Source: Neptuniibacter sp.
GTDB lineage: Bacteria > Pseudomonadota > Gammaproteobacteria > Pseudomonadales > Balneatricaceae
Assembly: GCF_024231755.1 (NCBI RefSeq)
Contig: NZ_JAAEQH010000350.1
Span: 1 to 41,339, forward strand
Reading direction: 5' to 3'
DNA length: 41,339 bases
In this document: in pieces, positions 15,825 to 23,181 of the stretch
Layout: every line of letters starts with the position of its first letter
Position numbering within the stretch: the stretch's first letter is position 1
Position numbers and translations under genes: made by a program
Notes under the pieces: generated by a model
The model's input: the letters and a program-made list of their open reading frames with translations, nothing else
Database searches by the model: none
Told to the model about the DNA's origin: nothing

Positions 15825-16016
15825 ATGCAATTACATATAGAAAATATGACATGCGGTGGCTGCGCTCGAACAGTGACTAAAGTTATTCAGAATATGGATC
15901 CAGAGGCTAAAATCGTAACCAACCCACCAATACGTAAGGTAGATGTGCAAACATCAATATCTTTAGAGCAGATTTCTGAGGCTTTACGTGAAGCTGGGTT
16001 CCCACCAAAAGAATAG
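15825..16016 (+). CDS. golB: GolB-like soft-metal chaperone (HMA domain)
   Basis: This 63-residue cytoplasmic protein is a single HMA fold with the metal motif M8-T-C10-G-G-C13. By recall it matches Salmonella GolB along its whole length (same start MQxHI, same end AGFPPxE) better than CopZ or Atx1-type chaperones. GolB binds Au(I) and Cu(I) through the CxxC cysteines and limits free metal. It has its own GolS-type promoter and a strong terminator behind it, so it is monocistronic. Together with the intact golS and the gesAB pump it completes most of a gol/ges set. Confidence 0.92.
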   Translation: MQLHIENMTCGGCARTVTKVIQNMDPEAKIVTNPPIRKVDVQTSISLEQISEALREAGFPPKE

Positions 16017-16023
16017 TTTTATT

Positions 16024-16057
16024 AAAACGGTAACTCTACTATGGAGTTACCGTTTTT
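16024..16057. terminator. Intrinsic terminator after golB
   Basis: AAAACGGTAACTC (16024-16036) pairs with GAGTTACCGTTTT (16044-16056), a 13-bp stem with a 7-nt loop and T run. It may also end transcription from the other side. Confidence 0.93.
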
Positions 16058-16114
16058 AACTTTTTTATATTATTTTATCCCTGATAATAGCCTGACTTAT
16101 TTTTATATCGACTA

Positions 16115-17262
16115 AGGAACCTGTAATTAAGCCTCCACTTCTGCCCAACCAGAACCCGTAGCAATTGGGGCCCCATTTAGACGTCATTATCCTGCGTTTT
16201 CCTTCGGACAGCGCCTTTTCAGGCACTTCAGACTGATTAACCCTGTGCTCGCAACATCTGATCCACGCGCACGAGGTTTGACAGCGCGAACAGCATCGCC
16301 AGTTTGCCGTCATTTTTCTTCAGACCACGGTAACGGGCTTTTACAAAGCCGAACTGGCACTTGATGATCCGGAACGGATGCTCAACCTTGGCACGCAGGC
16401 TGGCCTTCAGATACTCGGTGCGGGGATTCTGACCTTATTGATGCGAGGATGCTTTTTCAGAGTCTTCAGCTGCCCGGGTTGTTCGGCGATGTGCCAGTCT
16501 GCACTGACATCTTTAAGCTCTACCCGCTTTTCGGCGCCTCGGTAACCCGCATCGGCAAAGATGAACGCTTCATCACCATGAAGCAGGTGCTCTGCCTGGT
16601 TTAGGTCATGCTCATTGGCTGCCGTAGTGGTGAAGCTGTGCGTGATACCGGTGCAGGCATCCACGCCGATATGGGCTTTCAGCCCGAAGTGCCTTCTTCG
16701 TCTGGTGCATCTCAGGATCGCGCTCGCCACTGCGGTTCTTAGTTGAACTGGGGGCCTCGATGATGGTGGCATCGATCAGGGAACCTTCCTTGATCAGCAC
16801 ACCAGCCTCGGACAGCCACTGATTGACCTCGTCGAAGATCTGGCGTGCCAGGCCATGTTGTTCCAGCAGGTGGCGGAACTTCAGAATCGTTGAATGATCG
16901 GGGATGGCCTTATCCAGTGACAGACCGGCAAACAGGCGCATGGAGGCAATCTCATACAGCGCATCTTCCATCGCCTCATCACTCAGGCTGTACCACTGTT
17001 GCATGCATTGAATCCGCAGCATAGTAGACAACGGATAAGGACGGCGGCCGTTACCGGGCTTGGGATAATGAGGTTCGATGACGTTTTCGAGACGCGTCCA
17101 GGGGATCAGCTTGTCCATCCGGCCAAGGAACTTCTCTTTACGGGTCTGGCGGCGCTTGTTGCTGAACTCGCTGTCCGCGAATGTAAGTTGCTGATCCATC
17201 TCTATGTCCCCAATCGTGTGCAGCGGACATTATCTCATGCGGCAGACTTGATCACAGCTTCC
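16115..17262. mobile_element. IS5-family insertion sequence (degenerate)
   Basis: The ends match as imperfect inverted repeats: ggaacctgtaattaag from 16116 against ggaagctgtgatcaag read from 17262 inward. The flanks are CTA on both sides (16112-16114 and 17263-17265). The length of about 1.15 kb is slightly below a full IS5/ISKpn26-like element, in line with internal deletions. Confidence 0.82.
16237..17199 (-). pseudogene. IS5-family transposase, broken by at least two indels
   Basis: The first 160 or so residues ([18 protein letters not shown]...) are an IS5/ISKpn26-type DDE transposase. After MHQTKK (about 16690) roughly a dozen bases are missing and the frame changes; the next part ([11 protein letters not shown]...NKVRI) is in another frame. 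Near 16425 two extra C shift the frame again, and the last part ([11 protein letters not shown]... to LRAQG) ends at 16237. The enzyme cannot be made whole, so the element should be unable to move by itself. Confidence 0.88.
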
Positions 17263-17514
17263 CTATCATACTCCTTGTAAAGGCCTTGTCGGGATCGGAC
17301 TCATTAACAGCAGACATCACTTTGTCGTGCAGGTCATTCATGTCCGCCTTATATTCCTGTGACTATGCTGACGAGTGCATTTTTGACATTTTCATTTCCG
17401 ATTTTTCGACGGAAATGGCTGGCAGGAATAAGATTAATATAGAAAAAGGGAGTTTTTTATTTTCATATAATAAATCCTTTCAGGTAGGTACTGGTTAATT
17501 GCTGCTGAGTCAGA

Positions 17515-17536
17515 TAAAAAAGCCCCCTGATGGGGC
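17515..17536 (-). terminator. Terminator of the nickel-type efflux operon
   Basis: Read on the minus strand, GCCCC-ATCAG-GGGGC (17536-17522) is followed by a T run (A run 17515-17521 on the plus strand). It lies about 63 bp after the regulator stop. The stretch 17342-17514 shows no recognisable gene. Confidence 0.88.
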
Positions 17537-17599
17537 ATATGTAGCAACACAGGCATTAACCACACCTTGCTGTGAAAAACCAGTCATGTTTCACCAGCT

Positions 17600-17869
17600 T
17601 TAAAGATACTTGGTTATCTCTTTAAATTCGCTAAGCGAACTATCAGACTCGGAGTGTTCAGCATGAAGGGCCTCCTCCAGGCAGTGACCTAAGTGGTCGT
17701 GAATTAAAGTACGCTTCGCATTCGTTATAGCTTTTTCCACAGCCTGTAACTGCTGGGCTATATCCAGACACGCTTTTTCATCTTCAAGCATCTGGATGGT
17801 ACTTTTCAGGTGCCCTGCGGCACGCTTAAGTCTTTTAATAATGTCAGGGTGTGATGCGTGTACGGTCAT
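17600..17869 (-). CDS. CsoR/RcnR-family metal-sensing repressor (NreA-type)
   Basis: This 89-residue DUF156 protein starts with the classic basic helix DIIKRLKRAAGHLKSTIQML and carries Cys34, His59 and Cys63 plus His20. This layout is used by CsoR-like sensors for Cu(I), Ni(II) or Co(II). Unlike the protein at 4190-4459 it keeps the DNA-binding Arg/Lys residues. The start at 17869 has gagg about 9 nt upstream; an earlier in-frame Met at 17926 lacks support. It lies 106 bp downstream of the MFS pump on the same strand, and the partner suggests Ni/Co sensing. It probably represses through the C7G6 palindrome at 19301-19317. Confidence 0.85.
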   Translation of the reverse strand: MTVHASHPDIIKRLKRAAGHLKSTIQMLEDEKACLDIAQQLQAVEKAITNAKRTLIHDHLGHCLEEALHAEHSESDSSLSEFKEITKYL

Positions 17870-17975
17870 GGGGCTGTCCTCTCTGGGTGGAGGGGATAAG
17901 ATAATATGTATCAACGCTATGGTCACACTTTTTATCGGCTTATCCTCTCCTTATACGCTGCATATTATGGGTAAA

Positions 17976-19274
17976 TTACTTCTCTTTCTTCGGCCATGAC
18001 GGGTGTTCATCATCAATCACGAAATCATGCTCATGGGTCGATTCATTGTTTGTATCTGGGGCTGTGTGGCTGTGAACCTGGATGTAAATTTCATGCTCAG
18101 GCCGCCAGATGAGTACGGCAGTAACCAGCGACAGCCCCGCCACAATGGTCAGAGCGATGAATGAAGCCTGAGTTCCCCATGTAGCGCCTACCCACCCTGC
18201 CAGCGGATAAGTCACCAGCCAGCATGAATGTGACAGCGCAAACTGAGCGGCGAACAGCGCCGGTCTGTCTTCAGCTTTTGACGAGCGCCGCAGCAGGCGC
18301 CCACTTGGCGTCTGAGAAAGCGAATAACCCACCCCCAGCAGCGCCCACAGCACTAACAAGGTGACATAATTTTTTAGGAGAATGCCCAATCCCAGGCCAA
18401 TGACTAAAAGCGACGTACCTACAAGCATCGGCATGCGGTCACTCATTTTGTCGAGGAGTCTGGGTAGAATCAGAGCCGATAGCATGGATCCGATACCGAA
18501 GCATGCCAGCGCAATGGCGGTAGACCGTTGTGAGAAACCAAAGTTAGCCTGAACCAGAACAACAGTATTGACGATAACCATCGCACTCGCCGCTGCTACG
18601 GCCATGTTGAGAGCCAGCAGGCCGCGTAGTCTCGGTGTTTTCAGAAAAATACGCATGCCTCGCGTTGTTTTGTCATAGATGCTGCGTTTTACCGTTAGCG
18701 CTTTCATCTTTGGCAATCTGACAGAAACAACCAGTAAAGCCGATGCGATAAACCCCACAGCCGTCCCAGCAAACAGGTTATGGAAGCTCATGACCGCCAG
18801 CAGCGCAGCCGCCAGCATGGGGCTGATAACACTTTCCAAATCGTAGGCCAGCCGTGACAGAGACAGCGCCCGGGTATATTCGCGTTCATCAGGAAGAATT
18901 TCCGGGATTGTCGCCTGAAAGGTTGGCGTAAATGCCGCCGAGGCAGACTGAAGAATGAAGATCAGGATATAGATTTCCCAGATCTGGGTGACAAATGGCA
19001 GCGCTATAGCCACGAGGGCGCGAACCAGATCCAGCGTCACCAGCATACTGCGACGCGGGAATTTGTCGGCGAAGGCCGCAGCTACGGGCGCAACCAGAAT
19101 GTAGGCGCTCATTTTGATAGCCAGCGCGGTACCCAAGACAGCACCAGCCCTGTCTCCTGCAAGCTCGTAGGCTAACAGCCCCAGCGCAACGGTCGCCAGA
19201 CCGGTGCCGATAAGGGCGATAACCTGTGCCATAAACAGGTGGCGGTAAATACGATTAGAAAGAATATTGAGCAT
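17976..19274 (-). CDS. nreB: NreB-like nickel/cobalt efflux MFS transporter
   Basis: This 432-residue major facilitator protein has about 12 membrane segments, the loop 2-3 motif ADKFPRRS, and a His-rich C-terminal tail (about 398-425: HEIYIQVHSHTA...ESTHEHDF) typical of NreB-type nickel exporters. It should expel Ni(II), perhaps Co(II), from cytoplasm to periplasm using the proton gradient. Start 19274 is supported by the canonical MFS first helix. The operator at 19301-19317 is 27 bp upstream. The operon (pump, then regulator) ends at the terminator at 17515-17536. Codon use looks more GC-rich than in the gol/pbr genes to the left, suggesting a separate origin (impression, not measured). 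Confidence 0.86.
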   Translation of the reverse strand: MLNILSNRIYRHLFMAQVIALIGTGLATVALGLLAYELAGDRAGAVLGTALAIKMSAYILVAPVAAAFADKFPRRSMLVTLDLVRALVAIALPFVTQIWEIYILIFILQSASAAFTPTFQATIPEILPDEREYTRALSLSRLAYDLESVISPMLAAALLAVMSFHNLFAGTAVGFIASALLVVSVRLPKMKALTVKRSIYDKTTRGMRIFLKTPRLRGLLALNMAVAAASAMVIVNTVVLVQANFGFSQRSTAIALACFGIGSMLSALILPRLLDKMSDRMPMLVGTSLLVIGLGLGILLKNYVTLLVLWALLGVGYSLSQTPSGRLLRRSSKAEDRPALFAAQFALSHSCWLVTYPLAGWVGATWGTQASFIALTIVAGLSLVTAVLIWRPEHEIYIQVHSHTAPDTNNESTHEHDFVIDDEHPSWPKKEK

Positions 19275-19300
19275 CAGGAAATCTCTCGGCTTAAGTTTAC

Positions 19301-19317
19301 ATCCCCCCCGGGGGGAT
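19301..19317. promoter_or_regulatory. C7G6 palindromic operator before nreB
   Basis: ATCCCCCCCGGGGGGAT is a near-perfect palindrome. G/C tracts flanked by AT are the known operator type of the CsoR/RcnR family. It is placed 27-43 bp before nreB, so the CsoR-family protein of the same operon likely binds here. A second G run lies at 19364-19374. The rest of 19318-19515 shows no convincing gene; a 74-codon plus-strand frame there has no recognisable features. Confidence 0.75.
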
Positions 19318-19515
19318 GGTTGAAGTATAGATCGGCCTCACAGTAATGGCAATCTCTATCCTGGGTGGGGGGGTGTGAAATTTATCGGTTACTTGATATG
19401 AAAAATATTCATGTATCATATGCTTATGGCCTAATTATTATTAGGAATATCAAGAGAGGGACAGCAGATTTCCGGCAAACAGTTGCAAGCAGATATAGTC
19501 CAGTTAATCCTTCAG

Positions 19516-19541
19516 AAAAAAGAGGTACCATCGTGAACCTC
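19516..19541 (-). terminator. Terminator behind the integrase remnant
   Basis: On the minus strand GAGGT (19541-19537) pairs with ACCTC (19526-19522) and is followed by six T. It is about 36 bp past the integrase stop and probably its original terminator. The stem is only 5 bp. Confidence 0.6.
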
Positions 19542-19577
19542 CGTTGGAATAGTATTCAATCCCTACCTTGTGGCGAT

Positions 19578-19852
19578 TCAACCACCTGATCGTGTTACGA
19601 AATCAGCCCATGCCTGCATCATCGGGCGATGTTGTTCCAGTAAATCAGTCCTGTGGTAAGCGGCCTCAGCTTTACTCTGAATTGAGTGAGCGAGTGCTCT
19701 TTCAGCAAGATCTCGAGAGTAACCATGCTTGCTGCACCAATCACGAAAACTTGAGCGAAAGCCATGCGCAGTGGCTACCCTGTTGGGAATATCACTTGGA
19801 GCCTCAACGCGACGTAAAAAAGAGGTGAGGCCATATCGCTAAGAACGGTCTG
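19578..19852 (-). pseudogene. 3' remnant of a P4-type tyrosine integrase
   Basis: The minus strand reads about 87 residues ending at 19578 that fit the C-terminus of P4-family integrases. The catalytic box HGFRSSFRDW has His and Arg, and SKAEAAYHRTDLLEQHRPMMQAWADF contains the catalytic Tyr. The N-terminal 300 or so residues, with the first catalytic Arg, are absent. Upstream of GLTSFLRR a single-base deletion breaks the frame; the LSDM motif sits in the next frame before homology ends near 19852. It cannot encode a working enzyme. It marks the end of a former genomic island next to the ICE backbone. Confidence 0.85.
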
Positions 19853-20452
19853 CTATGCTGATTTCTACAAGTAAAATTGTAGGTAAAACTGTAGTTGTTC
19901 GAGTAAGACGCTGTGTTGTAGGTGATTTCTTTTTTGTGTTGATAAGCTTGATGTGGGGATCGCTCGCCCTCGTCAAAGCCTGCAAGGCTTGGATAATACT
20001 GCTTCTGCCTACTGCTCTTGTTTCTGTTACTGATCCTGTTACTGCTACTGGTTAACGCATGGGTCAAGTAACCGTCAGACAAGGCTTGTTGAACCCTTTG
20101 CAAAGGGTTTAAAAACAGTTAGTAAAATTCTGCTTCGTATTGAATTTACTAGCTTAAAGCGAAGTCAGGAGCATCATTAAAATGCTCAGTCGAACTCAGT
20201 TAAAGCCTTTTTCAACCGTTTGAAAAGGGGTTGGCTAAGCCATACGTAAAGGGTATCGGTAAGGGTTACCTAAACGGTTTAGCTAAGACTTTCTGAAAGG
20301 ATTAACCAAAGCCTTCATACATGGGTTCACCCAGTAGAAAGATTAAAAAATGCTGAGGTATCCAAGGTGCATTTTGTACAAATGCGTTTATAAACGAACA
20401 GGGCACAATGAAATAACCCAAAGCGAACAATAGAATTGAAGAGGAACCATCA
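19853..20452. other. 600-bp palindrome-rich non-coding stretch
   Basis: No convincing gene is seen on either strand; a 99-codon minus-strand frame overlapping it runs antisense into the integrase stump and has no recognisable domain. The left part has repeated TGTAG/CTACA words and a repeated ctgttactg motif. The right part contains the palindrome series listed separately. In SXT-type ICEs the rumBA genes and neighbours would be expected near here; no rumA or rumB coding sequence is visible. Confidence 0.6.
20092..20282. repeat. Cluster of four palindromes
   Basis: In 190 bp there are four inverted repeats: AACCCTTTGCAAAGGGTT (20092-20109, perfect), GAGCAT-N7-ATGCTC (20169-20187), CCTTTTTCAA-N4-TTGAAAAGG (20206-20228, one bulge) and CTAAAC-G-GTTTAG (20270-20282). 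CTAAG words recur between them. They may be binding sites or ssDNA/RNA hairpins. No T runs mark them as terminators. Confidence 0.7.
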
Positions 20453-21358
20453 ATGACAAGAGCCCCTACGCCATTTCCGCTAGAGCGCCTCGCGGATATC
20501 CCAGAAAGACCAGAAGATTTTAGATTGCTGGAGCGTATTCCATTAACGCGTGAGCCGCAGTCCTGGCCACTTGAACTTTCTCCTATGGTAGGCGATGAAC
20601 AGCCAATGGTGCTGCTCGATACAGAGACAACTGGACTGTCTGCCGATGACGAGTCCATTATTGAGCTTGGTATGGTTAGGGTGCTTTACAGTCCCTCGGC
20701 TAAGCGGATTGTGTCGATTGTTGATGTGATCAGCTTGTATGAAGATCCCGGCAAGCCAATCCCCGAGCTGATTACCGAGTTAACCGGTATCACCGATGAT
20801 ATGGTGCAAGGCCAGCACATTGATGATTCACTGGTAGCGAGTTGGTTATCCGATGATCCGCTGGTGGTTGCGCACAATGCACAGTTTGATCGTCCTTTCT
20901 TTGAAAAGCGGTTTGCTGCATTAGGCCATCTATCTTGGGCCTGTTCAGCCAGTGGCATAGATTGGAAGGCGCTGGGTTTTGAAAGTCGAAAGCTTGAGTA
21001 CCTGCTGCTTCGCTTAGGTTGGTTCTATGAAGGACACCGAGCTGCAACCGATTGTTTGGCGATGGCCTGGTTGTTTCATTTGCTGCCTGAGTCCGTTGCA
21101 AACTTGTTGTCTGAAGCAGACAGGCGAACTGTGTTAGTTCGTGCGTTTGGTGCGCCGTTTGACGTAAAGGACTATTTAAAAGAGCGTGGTTACCGCTGGC
21201 ATGACGGTGTTAAAGGTGCCAACAAACATTGGTGGCGCGAAATCAGCGAAGACGAGTTGCCGCAGGAACAAACTTACCTGGATGATTTGTATCATCGTGG
21301 CTCAGAACATGCCCACTATGACTACAAAGATGCCCGCAATCGATTTAAACCTTTGTAA
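20453..21358 (+). CDS. DEDDh 3'-5' exonuclease (DNA polymerase III epsilon-like)
   Basis: This is a 301-residue exonuclease. The ExoI motif is LLDTETTGL (Asp56, Glu58), ExoII is HNAQFDRPFF, and ExoIII is GHRAATDCLA (His and Asp), giving the DEDDh set of the DnaQ family. It should remove nucleotides from 3' DNA ends using two metal ions. The C-terminal 90 residues (ERGYRWHDGVKGANKHWWREI...) form an extra domain seen in stand-alone exonucleases of mobile elements. The ribosome site gaagagg is 8 nt before the start. Its position between the rum region and hotspot 5 matches a conserved SXT/R391 gene (inference). Possible roles are proofreading or processing during ICE replication or repair. Confidence 0.85.
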   Translation: MTRAPTPFPLERLADIPERPEDFRLLERIPLTREPQSWPLELSPMVGDEQPMVLLDTETTGLSADDESIIELGMVRVLYSPSAKRIVSIVDVISLYEDPGKPIPELITELTGITDDMVQGQHIDDSLVASWLSDDPLVVAHNAQFDRPFFEKRFAALGHLSWACSASGIDWKALGFESRKLEYLLLRLGWFYEGHRAATDCLAMAWLFHLLPESVANLLSEADRRTVLVRAFGAPFDVKDYLKERGYRWHDGVKGANKHWWREISEDELPQEQTYLDDLYHRGSEHAHYDYKDARNRFKPL

Positions 21359-21420
21359 CTCTTCACAAGGTAAGCCTTGCATATTTGAAAACCTCTGGAA
21401 AATGGAAAGTGAACTTACGT

Positions 21421-21548
21421 TATACCCAAACTACTTGGTGTTGCAGCTAGGCGGCAAGTGAGTGAGTCCCCATGAGCATAGATCTTCTATGTGATTGGGG
21501 TGAGCGAATGCAGGTAACACCGCTGCGGCTGCAAGTAGGAAGGGTATA
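21421..21548. repeat. ERIC/IRU-type intergenic repeat
   Basis: The 128-bp block starts TATACCC and ends GGGTATA. Its core, GTGAGTCCCCATGAGCAT... to ...GATTGGGGTGAGCG, matches the enterobacterial ERIC core with a few changes. The length fits ERIC (about 127 bp). It lies between the exonuclease gene and the next small gene and can fold into a long hairpin. Confidence 0.85.
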
Positions 21549-21571
21549 TAACCAACAAGAGGAATCTTTCC

Positions 21572-21871
21572 ATGTACCAAGACACCTACATTGAATACTG
21601 GGGCGAAATCTTCGTCTCTGCCCGCATCATTGAATTTGGCATCACGTTCGAGCGCTTTCTTAAAGATCCATGGAAGCATTTGATGTCCTGTGGCCAAGAG
21701 TCTGCCTCAGACGCGATTGCTGAAGGGATGCTGCCATTGCTACCAGCCCAGGCAGAAGTTGCTAGGCGCATTCGGGAGTGTGAACAACGAGCCCTGATCT
21801 CTACAGAGTCGGACAACGGGGTATCGCATCGCGGTAACATCGTGGTGCCATTGGTTCGGGTAGCGCATTGA
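21572..21871 (+). CDS. Hypothetical protein, probably ICE backbone
   Basis: This 99-residue soluble protein has no domain I recognise. Its N-terminus is aromatic (MYQDTYIEYWGEIFVSARIIEFG) and its C-terminal part is helical. A ribosome site (aagagga) is 9 nt before the start. It follows the exonuclease gene after the ERIC block. Location suggests one of the small conserved SXT/R391 genes before hotspot 5. The function is unknown. Confidence 0.6.
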   Translation: MYQDTYIEYWGEIFVSARIIEFGITFERFLKDPWKHLMSCGQESASDAIAEGMLPLLPAQAEVARRIRECEQRALISTESDNGVSHRGNIVVPLVRVAH

Positions 21872-21992
21872 TAGCGGCTATCAGCAATGGCATGAAACAA
21901 TGTCTTCACGCCCATACCTGAGCGGCAATTACAATCCAGATCAAAAAGTTGCCGCTTAGTCTTCCCTACAAAATAATTTGTGATAGGATGAT

Positions 21993-22013
21993 ACCTAATA
22001 AAATTAATTAGGT
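21993..22013. promoter_or_regulatory. Candidate operator before the defence island
   Basis: ACCTAAT-N7-ATTAGGT is a perfect inverted repeat in the 317-bp AT-rich gap 21872-22188 upstream of the WYL regulator. Autoregulatory WYL proteins (BrxR/CapW) bind inverted repeats of this size near their own promoters, so it is a candidate site. Nothing else in the gap is recognised. Confidence 0.5.
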
Positions 22014-22188
22014 TGAAGCCTATTCAGTGTTTTATGGCCATCTGTCCAGCTTCAACCAGTAGAGATTGATTAGTCATTGCGGATAAAGAGCAGCTTTATG
22101 CCATGCCTTTCAATGGGATTACGCGATGTCTGACGGTACTTTATAAACAGAGTTTTAAGAATCTGGTTGAATTGGATAAACAAGACGC

Positions 22189-23112
22189 ATGACAAATGAT
22201 GGTCTGAAACAAACAGTAGTGGCGAAGCCAGATAGGCTTTCGCAGATAGCGCAGTTGCCACAAGCAACCAGGGATCGCATTGCCCACATCGATTTCACCT
22301 TATTATTTAAGGGCGAAGCGGTACGGGCGGATTTAGTCGATCGCTTCAGTATAGCCGCCGCACAAGCAACGAAAGACTTCACCATGTACAGAGAGCTTGC
22401 GCCAGGCAACATTGAGTATGATCAAAAGCTCAAGTTACATAAGCGTGGTGAAGCTTTTGAGCCATTGTTCGACTATGACGTTGTGAGAACGCTGGCAACC
22501 ATTAGCCAAGGGTACGGCGATGGCTTTACTGGAAAGGTAAAACCACCCCTTGCTTGTGAAGCGCCTTATCACCTTAACAAGCCGAGTTTATCGATAGTGG
22601 CGAAAGTCACCGAGGCCATACACAAAGGCAAAGCCTTGCGTATCACCTATGTATCATTATCTAGCGGTGAAACAACCCGTGAAATCGTGCCGCATACGCT
22701 GGTGGACAATGGCCTGCGTTGGCATGTTCGTGGTTTTGACCGCAAGCATGGTGAGTTCCGTGACTTTGTATTGACCCGCATTAAAGCTGCGGTTGTGCTT
22801 GAAGATTCCACTTTGTCTGAAACGGAGCTCGAAACCCAAGACCGGCAATGGAACAGATTTGTAGAGCTTGAGTTAGTGCCACACCCACGTATTGAGCACA
22901 GCGAAGCGATAGAGCTGGACTATGGCATGACGGGTGGCGTTCTAAAGGTTGAGATTAGAGCGGCAACCGCTGGGTATTTGCTTCGTCAATGGCATGTGGA
23001 TTGTTCCAAAGCACACAGCCTTCAAGGCACTGAATACCAGCTTTGGTTAAAGAATACTCCGACACTCTACGGGGTCGGAAATTTGAATTTAGCTCCAGGG
23101 TTTAACGAATGA
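22189..23112 (+). CDS. WYL-domain transcription regulator (BrxR/CapW-like)
   Basis: This 307-residue protein has an N-terminal helix-turn-helix region (about 25-75: TRDRIAHIDFTLLFKGEAVRADLVDRF), a WYL domain (about 145-215: ALRITYVSLSSGETTREIVP...RWHVRGFDRKHGEFRDFVLTRI) and a C-terminal WCX-like part. Proteins of this layout head many phage-defence islands and repress them until a nucleic-acid or nucleotide ligand is sensed (family knowledge). It lies 69 bp before hsdM on the same strand and probably controls the restriction genes. The ribosome site is weak. Confidence 0.85.
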   Translation: MTNDGLKQTVVAKPDRLSQIAQLPQATRDRIAHIDFTLLFKGEAVRADLVDRFSIAAAQATKDFTMYRELAPGNIEYDQKLKLHKRGEAFEPLFDYDVVRTLATISQGYGDGFTGKVKPPLACEAPYHLNKPSLSIVAKVTEAIHKGKALRITYVSLSSGETTREIVPHTLVDNGLRWHVRGFDRKHGEFRDFVLTRIKAAVVLEDSTLSETELETQDRQWNRFVELELVPHPRIEHSEAIELDYGMTGGVLKVEIRAATAGYLLRQWHVDCSKAHSLQGTEYQLWLKNTPTLYGVGNLNLAPGFNE

Positions 23113-23181
23113 TGTTCGACGACAGTGAACATTGCGTAACCCATAAACGAATTATGACGAATTAAAAGCAGGAATTAACAA

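Larger units (their letters stand above)
16065..17341 (-). pseudogene. Small ORF split by the IS5-family element
   Basis: A minus-strand ORF begins at 17341 (MNDLHDKVMSAVNESD...) and reads to the right IS border at 17263. On the other side of the IS, the same frame resumes at 16114 (VDIKISQAIIRDKII) and stops at 16065-16067. Deleting the IS and one copy of the 3-bp duplication joins the halves into a continuous frame of about 41 codons. The product is not recognised. A possible ribosome site (aaggcgg) precedes the start and the terminator at 16024-16057 follows it, so it may have been a real small gene. Confidence 0.5.

Noticed and set aside
17286..17498. 70-codon plus-strand frame right of the IS5 element
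   Set aside because: It overlaps the disrupted minus-strand small ORF, has no ribosome site and no recognisable features.
19365..19589. 74-codon plus-strand frame after nreB
   Set aside because: It runs into the integrase remnant from the opposite side and resembles nothing; more likely intergenic.
20040..20075. A sixth MerR-type promoter on the minus strand (TTGACC near 20060)
   Set aside because: No -10 box at 19-20 bp and no dyad in the spacer; no gene follows in that direction.
19804..20103. 99-codon minus-strand frame in the non-coding stretch
   Set aside because: Low-complexity Ser/Asn/Arg composition, overlaps the integrase stump in a different frame, and has no family resemblance.
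20092..20282. The ICE oriT
   Set aside because: Known SXT/R391 oriT lies near mobI at the other side of the rum region, and no mobI or nick-site similarity could be shown here.
21421..21697. Minus-strand 88-codon frame across the ERIC repeat
   Set aside because: It is made largely of the ERIC palindrome and the antisense of the 99-residue gene.
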